Source: UBA2279 sp041595875 (lineage in GTDB: Bacteria > Actinomycetota > Coriobacteriia > Anaerosomatales > Anaerosomataceae). From it: a DNA stretch of 64,000 nt. The DNA lies in assembly GCA_041595875.1 (NCBI GenBank), contig JBFHJN010000003.1, forward strand, positions 17,949-81,948, read 5' to 3'. Under the pieces are notes generated by a model. The model did no database searches. It was given only the letters and a program-made list of their open reading frames with translations, and had not been told where the DNA came from. This document shows, one piece after another, positions 15,963 through 25,181 of the stretch; positions within the stretch are counted from its first letter, which is position 1; each line of letters starts with the position of its first letter. The translations under genes were made by a program, and so were the position numbers.

Positions 15963-17026
15963 TCCCGACCGGTGATGGCCGAGCGGTAGACAGCCGCAGT
16001 CTGGCGCGCGGTCTCTCGCCAGCTGAATCCCGCCGCACGCGCGCGGCCCTTCTCGGCGAGGCTTGCACGCAGCGACCCGTCATCCAGCATCTGCCCGAGC
16101 GAGGCGGCGAGTGCGCGCGGATCGCCTGGCGGCACGAGGAGCGCCGCATCCCCCACCACTTCCGGCAATGACGCGGCTGCGGCAGCGATCACCGGGGTGC
16201 CGAGCGCCATCGCCTCGAGCGGTGGAAGGCCGAACCCTTCGTAGACTGACGGGAATACGAAGGCGGAGGTGCCAACGTAGAGGGCACGCAGACGGTCGTC
16301 GGTCACACGCCCGGTGAACATGACACGTCCCGACATGTCCGGGGAGAGTCTCGACGCGAGATACCCGGCAGGCTCCTCACCGACCAACACGAGACGCAGA
16401 TCGCGGCGGACGCTTGCGACCACGGCGAATGCATCGAGCAGCGTCGGCAGGTCCTTGTTGGGCCTGGTGTTGCCCATGGATAGCAGGTACGGTCCATGGA
16501 TCCCGGCATCCTCGGCGATCGGGCCATTCGAGAAGTCGTCGGCGGCAAGTGGCGTCACGATGATCTTGCCGTCTGACGTCGGGAACAGCTTCCCCAGATC
16601 GCGCGCTGTGGCCTCGGAGGGGGCCAGGATCCGCTCGGCCATCCGTACCGCACGCGAATTCAAAGCCTTGTACGCACGCCGACGAGCCGCTGAAGGCATG
16701 ACTTCGGGCATCACGAGCGGCGTGAGGTCGTGGAGCGTGACCACCAGCGGCGCACACGTCCGCACAGGCGTGGGGAAGTGAAGGCAGTGCACCAGGTCCG
16801 GCGATTCCTCCCGGATGATGGATGCCAGCTCGAACATCCCCATGACCGAGAAGGCCCCCGAGACCGCGGTGATCGTGCGCGTGGCGACCGGGAAGACCGG
16901 TGCGTCATCGGCCACCACGCGAACCAGCTCAAGATCGGAATCAGCAGCCAGCCCGGAAACCAGACCGCGCGTGTACCTGCCCACTCCCGACCATGTCGCC
17001 ATGCGGCAATCGAGAAGGACCTTCAT
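15959..17026 (-). CDS. GT4-family glycosyltransferase
   Basis: 355 residues from ATG 17024-17026, where the protein begins with a beta-strand typical of the fold (MKVLLDCRM). The open frame continues upstream, but that part overlaps the next gene and looks non-coding. The GT-B donor domain shows LLSMGNTRPNKDLPTLLDAF (about 195-215) and FVFPSVYEGFGLPPLEAMALG (about 270-290) with the E-x7-E pair. It overlaps the upstream GT2 gene by 4 bp (ATGA). It probably adds a sugar to the repeat unit. Confidence 0.9.
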   Translation of the reverse strand: MKVLLDCRMATWSGVGRYTRGLVSGLAADSDLELVRVVADDAPVFPVATRTITAVSGAFSVMGMFELASIIREESPDLVHCLHFPTPVRTCAPLVVTLHDLTPLVMPEVMPSAARRRAYKALNSRAVRMAERILAPSEATARDLGKLFPTSDGKIIVTPLAADDFSNGPIAEDAGIHGPYLLSMGNTRPNKDLPTLLDAFAVVASVRRDLRLVLVGEEPAGYLASRLSPDMSGRVMFTGRVTDDRLRALYVGTSAFVFPSVYEGFGLPPLEAMALGTPVIAAAAASLPEVVGDAALLVPPGDPRALAASLGQMLDDGSLRASLAEKGRARAAGFSWRETARQTAAVYRSAITGRD

Positions 17027-17877
17027 GACGCGCGCCTGCCCATCAGGCGATCGATCAGACGGGAAGAGCGCTCCTGCCCCATGATCACCGACAGCGCCAG
17101 CCTCACGGCGATGGTCCGCCGGTGATGGGAGATCACACGCCTCGCGAGCGCGGCTTCCGGCTGGCCGAGCAGTCCGCTTCGCAGCATCATCTCGAGCGTG
17201 GAGATGTCCGCACGGCGCACTCTCACATGCGACGCAGACTTCTGAGCGGAGTTGCGCCGATGCACCGAGAGCGTCTCGCCCACCCTGCGATGGCGGAAAC
17301 CGCGAGCCAAAGCCTGCAAGAAGAACAGGTAGTCCTCGGCATAGAGGTCCTCCCGGAACCCCCCTACCGAGTCGAACACGCTGCGCGAGTACACCGCGCC
17401 GATGTTGTAGAAACACGCCACGAGCAAGTCTGGCAGCGTGCACTCGTCAGGGCTCGCCCACCGCTCATGCAAAGTGGACAGCTCACGATGGCCGTCCTCG
17501 TACTCGTACCAGCCGCCGCACGTGAAGACCGCGGCGTCGGGGTTCTCGGCGATGAAGGCGTCCATTGTCGCGAGGTGCCCGGGCATGAGCAGGTCGTCCG
17601 CCGAGAGCATCACCAGCAGGTCAGCGCGCGCGTTGCGGACTGCGGTGTTGTACGCGCCGCCCGAGCCGCGGTTCTCCTGCGAGACCACGCGGATGCGCGG
17701 GTCGCCGCTGGCGAAGCCCTCGGCCAGCACCCGGGTGTCGTCGGTAGAGCCGTCATCGACGATGACGAGCTCCCAATCCGCGAACGTCTGCGCCTGCACC
17801 GAAGCGACCGTCTCGGCAAGGGTGGAAGCGGCGTTGTACGCCGGTATGGTTACCGAGAAGCGCGGCGAGTCAGGCAT
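17023..17877 (-). CDS. GT2-family glycosyltransferase
   Basis: 284 residues from the ATG at 17875-17877. It starts with the GT-A nucleotide-binding strand FSVTIPAYNAASTLAETVASV. DDGSTDDT (about 40) and the metal-binding SADDLL (about 90) are the expected acidic motifs. Charged EDYLFFLQAL (about 185) fits the acceptor-side motif. An inverting transferase on the cytoplasmic face is expected. Its start overlaps the stop of the GT4 gene at 17870 by 8 bp. It is closely similar in layout to the GT2 gene at 19003-19839, including the E/GEDY motif, suggesting duplication within the cluster. Confidence 0.9.
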   Translation of the reverse strand: MPDSPRFSVTIPAYNAASTLAETVASVQAQTFADWELVIVDDGSTDDTRVLAEGFASGDPRIRVVSQENRGSGGAYNTAVRNARADLLVMLSADDLLMPGHLATMDAFIAENPDAAVFTCGGWYEYEDGHRELSTLHERWASPDECTLPDLLVACFYNIGAVYSRSVFDSVGGFREDLYAEDYLFFLQALARGFRHRRVGETLSVHRRNSAQKSASHVRVRRADISTLEMMLRSGLLGQPEAALARRVISHHRRTIAVRLALSVIMGQERSSRLIDRLMGRRAS

Positions 17878-19006
17878 CAAGGACACTCCGGTAGACCTCG
17901 AGGATCTGCTTGGCGACGACATCGGGCGAGAACCGCTTTGAAGCATACCCGTGAAGCGCCTGCGGGTCATAGTCCGCGTGATGATCGAGCATCCAGTCGA
18001 ACCCCTCGGCAAGCGCCTGGGCGCTTCCGGCATCCACCAGACGGCCGACCTCGGGGGTGATGAACTCCTCCGGCCCGCCGCATCGCGTTGAGAGCACGGG
18101 TCGGCCGCACATGAGCGACTCAGCGGCCACAACCGAGAACGTCTCGTGCGTGCTGCTGATCACCGTGAACGCCGAGCGCGCAAGCAGCTCGCGCACCTCG
18201 GCGGCGGACTTCTGACCCAGGAACTCCACCGACCCGGCCAGCCTCAGTTCCGCCGAGAGGGCCTCGGCCGCGGCACGCTGCTCACCATCGCCCGCGAGGC
18301 ACAGCAAGAAGTCCGAGCGCCGCTCACGCAGAATCGCGATCGCGCGCAAGAGAGCCGGCAGGTTCTTGGCAGGACCCATGACCGAGACGTGCGCCATGAT
18401 CTTGGGCGACGTGACGACAGCGGCCACCGGCACGCATTCCGCGACGACGTTGGGAATCACCAGCGGCTCGCGCGCCAGCCCGAGCTCGGCCAGCCGGGAC
18501 GCAAGGAAGCCGCTCACGGCGATCGTGCGCGACGCGCCGCGCGCAAGCGGCCGCAGAACCAGCGGCAGCATCCCTGGCGTGCGCACCAGACGGCGTTCGC
18601 TTTGCGCGAGGTACTCCTCGGAATGCTCCGTTACCACGTAGGGGATCCCGTAACGGCGGCTGATGGCTCGCGCGATGAGCGCCGCCGGCCACAGCGCCTG
18701 CACGTGGATGATGTCCGGAGTCCCCCACGTCTCGCGCAGCGTCTCGAATGCCGAGAGCCCCGCGCGCCTGTAGCCGAAGAAGCGGTTGAAGAGGTTGGTG
18801 GCAGCGATCGAGGCGCGTAGCACCGTGACCCCCTCCTCCTCCGACACGACCGTGTCGCGTGCATCTTCGCCAGCGTCGACGTGAAGCACAGCGACATCAC
18901 AACGCGAGGTCAGGGCGTCCACCTGCTGCTTGATGAAGATGCCAGCAGTAGGACTGGTCCGGCCGGGATACCAGCTCGGAATGACCAGGACGCGAGTAGG
19001 AGTCAT
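17870..19006 (-). CDS. GT4-family glycosyltransferase
   Basis: 378 residues. The N-terminus (VLVIPSWYPGRTSPTAGIFI) is a common start for this subgroup. The donor domain carries MAHVSVMGPAKNLPALLRAI (about 215) and STHETFSVVAAESLMCGRPVL (about 295), where the E-x7-E motif is seen as ETFSVVAAE. It overlaps both neighbouring GT2 genes (4 bp and 8 bp), so the block is translated as a coupled unit. Donor and acceptor are unknown. Confidence 0.9.
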   Translation of the reverse strand: MTPTRVLVIPSWYPGRTSPTAGIFIKQQVDALTSRCDVAVLHVDAGEDARDTVVSEEEGVTVLRASIAATNLFNRFFGYRRAGLSAFETLRETWGTPDIIHVQALWPAALIARAISRRYGIPYVVTEHSEEYLAQSERRLVRTPGMLPLVLRPLARGASRTIAVSGFLASRLAELGLAREPLVIPNVVAECVPVAAVVTSPKIMAHVSVMGPAKNLPALLRAIAILRERRSDFLLCLAGDGEQRAAAEALSAELRLAGSVEFLGQKSAAEVRELLARSAFTVISSTHETFSVVAAESLMCGRPVLSTRCGGPEEFITPEVGRLVDAGSAQALAEGFDWMLDHHADYDPQALHGYASKRFSPDVVAKQILEVYRSVLDA

Positions 19007-19839
19007 CGCCTGCCACCACCGACCGAACGACGCAACGCTCTCAGAAGCCGCACGACTGCCCCGCCGAGCGGTCCGAGTTCGAATATCAGCCGCTTGCGAT
19101 GTGCAATCGCAGACCGCGCTGCCCGTGCTTGTTGCGGAGTCAGCAGGTGCGACTCGATAACCAGGGTGATGGACCCGATGTCCGACTCGAATGCGCGCCT
19201 CAGGTTCGCCGACTTCTGTGTGGGTGAGATGCGGTGGAGCGCCAGCTGCTCGGGCACGTACAGGTGCTTTGCCCCACGTGCCATGGCTTGCAGCCAGAAT
19301 GCGTAGTCCTCACCGTACGCTCCCTCAGGATAGCCACCCACCTCCGCAAAGAGGTGCCGTCGGTAGCATGCGCCAACACTGAAAAAGCACGCGTGGAGTA
19401 CATCCTCAAGTGACCAAGAACGCATTGAGGGCTCGTCGTCAGCGTACACCGGCTTGCGTGTACCGTCAGGCATCCAGTAGAAGCCGTCACAGGAGACGAT
19501 GTCCACTTGGGGGTTTGTCTCGATCACCGTAGCCATGGTCGAGAGATGCTGCGGCAGTAAGACGTCATCCGCCGAGCAGATGCAGATCCACTCCCCGCAC
19601 GCGGCGGCTACGCCAGTGTTATAAGCGCCGGCTGAGCCACGGTTCTCCTGATGCAAGACGTGGAACCTGCCGTCATTGAACGCGTACGACTCGGCGATCT
19701 TGAGAGTGCAGTCAGTTGAACCGTCGTCGACGATCACGCATTCCCAGTCAGCGAACTCCTGAGCCAGAACAGCATCGAGTGTCTCGACCATGGTCGATTC
19801 CGCGTTGAACGCAGGGACTACGACTGAGAAGCGTGGCAC
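19003..19839 (-). CDS. GT2-family glycosyltransferase
   Basis: 278 residues from a GTG at 19837-19839, chosen because AGGAGG lies four bases before it. An ATG at 19887 would overlap the upstream gene and has no RBS. GT-A motifs: FSVVVPAFNAESTMVETLDA at the start, DDGSTD (about 40), CSADDVLLP (about 90) and GEDYAFWLQAM (about 185). It resembles the GT2 gene at 17023-17877 along its length, so the pair GT2-GT4 may have arisen twice by local duplication. Confidence 0.88.
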   Translation of the reverse strand: MPRFSVVVPAFNAESTMVETLDAVLAQEFADWECVIVDDGSTDCTLKIAESYAFNDGRFHVLHQENRGSAGAYNTGVAAACGEWICICSADDVLLPQHLSTMATVIETNPQVDIVSCDGFYWMPDGTRKPVYADDEPSMRSWSLEDVLHACFFSVGACYRRHLFAEVGGYPEGAYGEDYAFWLQAMARGAKHLYVPEQLALHRISPTQKSANLRRAFESDIGSITLVIESHLLTPQQARAARSAIAHRKRLIFELGPLGGAVVRLLRALRRSVGGGRR

Positions 19840-19864
19840 TGAGCCTCCTGACCCATGCACAGAT

Positions 19865-22609
19865 TCACTTGATACGAAGAATGGCACGAATACCGCGCCA
19901 GATGAAAAGCGCAGGACCTAGTACTCCAATCCGCTTCAGTCTCGGTGCAAGATCCTCGGCAGCCCAGGACCTGTGCCGCTTCAGAAGCGACGGCCTGGGA
20001 GGCATCGGCTTGTAAGGCGAGCTCCCCGGAGTCCTCTCCCTGCGCACGACGGCACCAGTCTCATCGACGACCTGCGGGCCGACATAGCCGACCTTCTCGG
20101 CGGCCAGCTCCTGGAAGGCGCGTTGGAGCAACAGTCGCCACTTCTCAACCGATGTCTGGACTGTCCAGCCCTTCTCAAGCACGAGATCCCGAGGCGAGAA
20201 GTGCCCCTCAAGAACGCGGCGTACACCGTCGAGAAGATCATCGCCGAACACTCCCGCGCGGTCACGCTCCTCATCCGAGAGCTCATGGAAGATGCCGGTG
20301 TTGTGCATTACAACCGGGACGTCACACAGGCATGCCTCGATGGCCGCAAGGCACTGTGTCTCGACTGGTGAGCCGAGAATGAAGAAGTCCGCACAGTTGA
20401 GCAGCACCGCCAACTCATCCTGTGGCACACGGGCGAACACCCTTGCGTTGGGCTCGTCCACTGTCTCATCTTTCTTGGTCACCAGAAGCCAGGTGACATC
20501 CGGGAAGGCGGCGATGCTGCGCCGAACCTCCGGCCACCCCTTCACCTCATCGAACGCCCCCACGAAGATGCCGACTGTACCCGGACCTATCCCGACACGA
20601 CGCCTACACTCCTCGCGATCCATCGGCCGGAACAGGGCAGCGTCCACGCCCACCGGAACGATCTCAAAGTCATACTCCGGATAGGACATGGCTGTCAGAA
20701 GCGAGTTGGTGACCGCCATTCGAGCGGAGCAGAGCACGCGCTCCTGCTGTTCACTGTCCCGCCCCATCGCGCGCAGGTCGTCTTGCAGGAACGCTATCGT
20801 GTATCGCGCGGGATCCACTGCGTCAATGAAGGTGGCGTTCTGGATGATGACCTCCACCTGGGGCTCGTTGTTGGTGATGTAGTCGCGCGCGAGCGACGAG
20901 TATCTTCCGGCCTGGCCCACGACTCGGGAGTCGACACCGACCGACGAAGGGAGTCCCTCCAGCAGGAAGTCCCAAAGCACTCGCTCACCCATGGTGCCAG
21001 TCACGAGATCATTACAGACAGCCACTCTTGGACCGACAGAAGTGAACGCATCCGCAGATGAGTCCTTCTCGCCCTCCTGGAAATGGTAGACCACGCTATC
21101 GAGAGCTGTCTTGTGCGCGACACCTCGACTGGCGAGGCGCTGGATAAGCACGTTGTCACCCGAGACGAGCGACTCTCCTTGCAGGGCTATCTCCGGGCTG
21201 AAGATGTCCGAGCCGCATCTGATGTTGCCCTCGGGATACCCTCCAACCTCCAAGAAGAGGTCGCGCCTCATCAGGAGCGGCATAAAGAGCCCGCCGTCAA
21301 GCATACCGGGCTCTCGCACCTCTTCCGCGAACGCAAGGAAGTCCTCTTCACGATAGGTGGAGGGCATACTGCCAAAGTCGCGCTCGATGCCATAAGTGCC
21401 GCTCTTGAGCTTGCCGGACTCGACCAGACGCGAAGCCACGGCACTTCTACCATCGTACGTCTCCCACAAAGCCTCGAACCACCCTGGGGCAAACGCCATG
21501 TCCGTGTTCAGGAACACCAGGAAGTCTCCACGCGCCACGCTCGCGCCAAAGTTGTAAGCCCGGTAAACGTTGTTGATGTACCACTCGGATCTGTTTGCTT
21601 CGGTGTTGGTCCACTCGAAGTGCGGGATGTAGTTGGATCGCAGGTACTCGAGCACCTCGTCGCTCGCGTCGTTGGCGACGAAGAAGAACTCCTTGTCCGC
21701 CATATCCGTGTATCGCAGAACCTGCTCATACAGGAAACGGGCCCACTCAACGCTCTTGTAGACAAGGCAAATGATGGAGAACCCAGGCCGGAGTACCTGG
21801 CCGCGATAGCGCTCGACGAACTCCAGCGAGCTGGCAAAGGAGATCGGGTGAGGGCGAGCGTCGTCATGCGATAGTCCGTCTGGGATGTCCGCTTCGACCA
21901 CCGGCAGGAGTTCCAGCTGTTCCTCACTTATCAAACGATCAAGCATCTCGTAGCCTCGCTGCCCTTGGGCGCGATAGACCAGGTACTTATGAGCCAAGTT
22001 CACCTCGTCGGCAAAGCCAAAGTGTAGGACGTTCAACGGAGTGTAGCGTTCGACTCGCCGTATCGATGACGGGTACTGCGGCCTGTGTAAACCTCTCTCG
22101 GTGGTCTCGTAGCCGATATCCGCGGTCACCTTCCAGAGTCTCACGAACCAACCGAGATCGTATGAACTGTCGATGCGCCGCCAGGCATTGCTGCGCCAGA
22201 GATTGAGTTCGTGCAACTGGGCCCCATCTAGCGAGTTCGCCTCACACCATGCACATGCCGCTTGAAGCTCCTCTGGGTTCGACGATGAGAGGACCTCATC
22301 TGCATCCAGCCACAGTATGTAGTCGGGCTTGAGGGTCAGGGCCCGTTCGAGCAGCAGGCGCTTGTGCCCGATCTCATCAGCGAAATCGTTGCGGGCACCA
22401 CGCAGTACTTGCACGGGGGTTTCGAGCAAGAACTCAAATGTCCCGTCGGTGCTGCCGTCGTCGTACACTACCATGTCATCGACAAGCGGCAGGGTGTACG
22501 CAAGGAAGCGTTCGAGATTGCCCTTCCGAATCTCGTTGAAGACCTGCGCGATACAGACTACCTTGTAACGCCGTGCAGGAGTGCTCGCTGACTTGTTGTC
22601 CATCTCCAT
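19865..22609 (-). CDS. Three-domain glycosyltransferase (GT2-GT2-GT4-like)
   Basis: 914 residues. Domain 1 (about 14-240) is a GT2 unit with VCIAQVFNE, YDDGSTDGT and LWLDADEVL. Domain 2 (about 275-540) is a second GT-A unit with FSIICLVYKSVEW and FLVFLNTDMAFAPGW. Domain 3 (about 560-830) is GT-B-like with VGIFVGAFDEVKGWPEV and FILGSPVETQCLAAIEACL. One chain may thus add up to three sugars. The start (ATG 22609) is 3 bp past the methyltransferase stop. GC content looks a little lower than in the neighbours, which could mark acquisition, but I did not measure it. Confidence 0.85.
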   Translation of the reverse strand: MEMDNKSASTPARRYKVVCIAQVFNEIRKGNLERFLAYTLPLVDDMVVYDDGSTDGTFEFLLETPVQVLRGARNDFADEIGHKRLLLERALTLKPDYILWLDADEVLSSSNPEELQAACAWCEANSLDGAQLHELNLWRSNAWRRIDSSYDLGWFVRLWKVTADIGYETTERGLHRPQYPSSIRRVERYTPLNVLHFGFADEVNLAHKYLVYRAQGQRGYEMLDRLISEEQLELLPVVEADIPDGLSHDDARPHPISFASSLEFVERYRGQVLRPGFSIICLVYKSVEWARFLYEQVLRYTDMADKEFFFVANDASDEVLEYLRSNYIPHFEWTNTEANRSEWYINNVYRAYNFGASVARGDFLVFLNTDMAFAPGWFEALWETYDGRSAVASRLVESGKLKSGTYGIERDFGSMPSTYREEDFLAFAEEVREPGMLDGGLFMPLLMRRDLFLEVGGYPEGNIRCGSDIFSPEIALQGESLVSGDNVLIQRLASRGVAHKTALDSVVYHFQEGEKDSSADAFTSVGPRVAVCNDLVTGTMGERVLWDFLLEGLPSSVGVDSRVVGQAGRYSSLARDYITNNEPQVEVIIQNATFIDAVDPARYTIAFLQDDLRAMGRDSEQQERVLCSARMAVTNSLLTAMSYPEYDFEIVPVGVDAALFRPMDREECRRRVGIGPGTVGIFVGAFDEVKGWPEVRRSIAAFPDVTWLLVTKKDETVDEPNARVFARVPQDELAVLLNCADFFILGSPVETQCLAAIEACLCDVPVVMHNTGIFHELSDEERDRAGVFGDDLLDGVRRVLEGHFSPRDLVLEKGWTVQTSVEKWRLLLQRAFQELAAEKVGYVGPQVVDETGAVVRRERTPGSSPYKPMPPRPSLLKRHRSWAAEDLAPRLKRIGVLGPALFIWRGIRAILRIK

Positions 22610-22612
22610 GCC

Positions 22613-23209
22613 CTAACCAGGTCCTGCATCGTTAGAGAGATCGCCCGGCGACTCCATCCAAGACAACTGGGACCTTCGCTTGCGGCAGATTGTAAGACCA
22701 GGCGAACGCGGAATGGTCACCATTTCATACTCACTTGTGTCCTTCTGGAGCTCCTCGACCGCGCGATACGCGTCGCCACACCATCCCGGCTCTATGAGTC
22801 GAGCATTCCCGGGGTGAGTGTCGTGCATCAGAATCGTGCCGTGAGGGTTCACTAGGGGGAAGAACATCCTGAAATCGTTCAGTACCGCCTCCGCGCTGTG
22901 GTCCGCGTCTATGAAGAGCATATCGATGCCGACCCCTTCGGCCTCGATCACGGATGCCAATTCTGAGGTGATCCCGTGCAGGTATCGCACGTTCGGAGTC
23001 TTCCGCACAAACCCCTCAGTCGCCGGGTCGATGTCGACACCGAACGCACGCTTGACCCAAGGAACGACTCGATTGAAGAGCTCGGCCTGGTAAAGGCCAA
23101 GCTCCACATAGACGTCAGGCCGCAACGTCTTTGCAAGCTCAGCAATGAAGTCTATGTGCCAATCGAGTGCGTCCGCTGGCTTTTCCGGTCGGCGTCGGTT
23201 GAATAACAC
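22613..23209 (-). CDS. Class I SAM-dependent methyltransferase
   Basis: 198 residues from GTG 23207-23209, supported by a GAAGGAG RBS four bases upstream; the open frame beyond it overlaps the RmlD-like gene and is unlikely to be coding. VYVELGLYQAELFNRVVP (about residue 32) is a variant of SAM motif I, IDMLFIDADHSAEAVLNDF (about 95) matches the Methyltransf_24 acidic motif, and LMHDTHPG (about 125) follows. It probably methylates a sugar or a chain end of the polysaccharide, given its place among glycosyltransferases. Confidence 0.82.
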   Translation of the reverse strand: MLFNRRRPEKPADALDWHIDFIAELAKTLRPDVYVELGLYQAELFNRVVPWVKRAFGVDIDPATEGFVRKTPNVRYLHGITSELASVIEAEGVGIDMLFIDADHSAEAVLNDFRMFFPLVNPHGTILMHDTHPGNARLIEPGWCGDAYRAVEELQKDTSEYEMVTIPRSPGLTICRKRRSQLSWMESPGDLSNDAGPG

Positions 23210-23241
23210 AGCACTCCTTCGCTGGTGTGCGTTGACGTCCC

Positions 23242-24108
23242 CTACCCTGTCCACTCCTCGGCCAGCGCCTCGAGCATCTCGTCCCAGCTCGGCGGCGTCC
23301 ACCCGGTCTTCTCCCTGAACCCCGTGCTGTCCAGCGAGCGGTCTATCACGAGCTCCCCGGACGGCGTCAGGTCCACATCCCACACGAGCTTCTCGGCAAG
23401 CTTTGAGAGCAGCGTGAACTTGTCGATCGGCTGGGCCGAGACGTGCCACAGACCGTGAAGCGACTCATCCGGGAGGACGACATCGCGTATGACTTCTGTG
23501 AGCGCCCGGGTGGTCAGGCCGCTGAAGATCGCCTTCGTAAAGCCTTTGAGCTGCTCGGCACGATGCGCGGCGAACCAGCCGACGAGCCCCGTGGGATCCC
23601 CCAGCTGCCAGCCGATAATGGAGGTCCGGAGCGTGACCACGTTCTCGCGATCGGTGACCTCGCCAAGCAGCTTGGAGCGGCCGTACAGATCGAATGCATC
23701 CGGGACGTCCGCCTCCGTGTAGCCGCCACGCGAGCCGCTGAACACGCAGTCGGTGCTCACGTGGATCATGCGCGCGCCGTAGAGCGCACATGCGTCGGCC
23801 AGCAGGTGCGGCCACAGGCTGTTCACTTCTATCGACGGGATGGCCGCCTTCGCGTCCTCGCGCTGCTTCACGATGCCGATCGCGTTCAGCACGAGGTCGG
23901 GCTGCACCATCGCCAGCAACTCGTAGGCGTCATCGGCGTTGGTCGCGTCCAGACCGCCGAGCAGGCGGTCGGCAGGCACTCCCAGCTCTGGCAGCGTTTC
24001 GGGATTGCGGCACGCACCCCAGACCTCGAAGTCGGGCGCCAGCACGCGCAGCGCCTCATGGCCGAGCATGCCGCTCGCGCCAACTACCAGAATTCGCGGG
24101 CCGCTCAC
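23242..24108 (-). CDS. RmlD-like NAD(P)H-dependent sugar nucleotide reductase
   Basis: 288 residues. An N-terminal VVGASGMLGHEALRVL Rossmann motif, the STDCVFSG strand and YGRSKLLGE (Tyr-x3-Lys, about residue 140) define the RmlD/dTDP-4-dehydrorhamnose reductase family. It lacks the C-terminal cupin half of CapF/WbjC (about 370 residues). Next to CapE- and CapG-type genes it therefore best fits a WbvR-like 4-keto reductase acting on a UDP-L-HexNAc intermediate, rather than dTDP-rhamnose synthesis (no rmlABC here). The start is GTG, overlapping the epimerase gene by 4 bp. Confidence 0.83.
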   Translation of the reverse strand: MSGPRILVVGASGMLGHEALRVLAPDFEVWGACRNPETLPELGVPADRLLGGLDATNADDAYELLAMVQPDLVLNAIGIVKQREDAKAAIPSIEVNSLWPHLLADACALYGARMIHVSTDCVFSGSRGGYTEADVPDAFDLYGRSKLLGEVTDRENVVTLRTSIIGWQLGDPTGLVGWFAAHRAEQLKGFTKAIFSGLTTRALTEVIRDVVLPDESLHGLWHVSAQPIDKFTLLSKLAEKLVWDVDLTPSGELVIDRSLDSTGFREKTGWTPPSWDEMLEALAEEWTG

Positions 24109-25181
24109 GCGATGCCCAGCACGATGCGGGCGACGATGTCCGAGACGTTGCGCGCGAGGTACTCGGCCGGCGGTGTCCAGGTGCCAGCCGAGCGCACAGC
24201 GATGTCAATGGCGGGCAGGATCCTCTCGGCTTCCACGCCAGCGAGGATGTTGCTGCCGCACTCGATCGTCTCGGGTCGCTCGGTGACGTCGCGCATGGTG
24301 ACTGTGGGCACTCCGAAGATGCAGCACTCCTCCTGCACGGTGCCGCTGTCGGAGAGCACGCAAAACGCCTCTTTCTCGAGACGCACGAAGTCAAAGAGGC
24401 CCATCGGCGGCACGAAGGTGACGGCACCCTCGGCCACGCCGAACTGCTGCATCTTATCCGCTGTTCGGGGGTGCAGCGACGCCAGAGCGGGCATGCCGTA
24501 CTTCTCGACCGCGACGTTCAGCGCGGTCACAAGCGAGGCGAGACGCGCGGGATCGTCAGTGGTCTCGGCACGGTGCGCAGTCACGAGGAAGTAGCCGCCC
24601 GGCTTGACGCCGAATGCGGTGAACGGGTCGGCGGCGTCGATCTGCGGCGCGTAGAAGTCCAGCACCTCTTTGATGGGGTTGCCGGTCACGAAGGTGCGCT
24701 GCCGCTCGATACCCTCGCGCACGAGGTTCTCGGCGCTGCGGTACGTGTATGGCATGAGGACGCTGGATGAGTGATCGATGACGCGCCGGTTCACTTCTTC
24801 CGGTACGCGGTCGTCGTAGCAGCGGTTGCCGGCTTCCATGTGACACACGCGGATGCCCATGCGCTTGGCCACAAAAGCCGCGATCCCGGTGTTGGTGTCG
24901 CCGAGGATGAGCACGGTATCGGGCTTCTCGGCGGCAAAGAGCTCCTCGGCACGGGCGAGCATCTGCCCGATCTGATCCGCGAAGCCGGTGCCGCGCACGC
25001 CCATGTAGACGTCGGGCTCGCGCACGCCCATCTCGCGGAAGAACATGCCCGAGAGACGGTCGTCGTAGTTCTGGCCGGTGTGCACCAGCATGTGGTCGCA
25101 CGTCTCATCCAGGACGCTGATGACCCGCGACAGCCGGATGATCTCCGGACGAGTTCCGAGCAGGGTGATGACTTTCGGCAT
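24105..25181 (-). CDS. UDP-HexNAc 2-epimerase (WecB/CapG/WbjD family)
   Basis: 358 residues. ITLLGTRPEIIRLSRV at the N-terminus, LVHTGQNYDDRLS, LGDTNTG (about 95), CHMEAGNRCYDDRVPEE (about 112) and SDSGTVQEE (about 275) are signatures of non-hydrolysing UDP-HexNAc 2-epimerases. In WbjD/WbvD/CapG-type pathways the enzyme acts last, inverting C2 of a UDP-L-sugar. Direct abutment with the CapE-like gene and overlap with the RmlD-like gene support one pathway. A plain UDP-GlcNAc/ManNAc role is the alternative. Confidence 0.88.
   Translation of the reverse strand: MPKVITLLGTRPEIIRLSRVISVLDETCDHMLVHTGQNYDDRLSGMFFREMGVREPDVYMGVRGTGFADQIGQMLARAEELFAAEKPDTVLILGDTNTGIAAFVAKRMGIRVCHMEAGNRCYDDRVPEEVNRRVIDHSSSVLMPYTYRSAENLVREGIERQRTFVTGNPIKEVLDFYAPQIDAADPFTAFGVKPGGYFLVTAHRAETTDDPARLASLVTALNVAVEKYGMPALASLHPRTADKMQQFGVAEGAVTFVPPMGLFDFVRLEKEAFCVLSDSGTVQEECCIFGVPTVTMRDVTERPETIECGSNILAGVEAERILPAIDIAVRSAGTWTPPAEYLARNVSDIVARIVLGIA

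Noticed and set aside
17027..17443. N-terminal extension of the GT4 gene at 15959-17026
   Set aside because: It overlaps the coupled GT2 gene, has an Arg/Gly/Ala-rich sequence unlike a protein domain, and the ATG at 17026 starts with the expected beta-strand.
23210..23449. N-terminal extension of the methyltransferase
   Set aside because: It overlaps the RmlD-like gene, and a GAAGGAG-GTG start at 23209 fits the family start.
24105..25181. Plain WecB function in teichoic or enterobacterial common antigen synthesis
   Set aside because: The adjoining CapE- and RmlD-type genes fit a UDP-L-sugar pathway better, though it is kept as an alternative in the entry.
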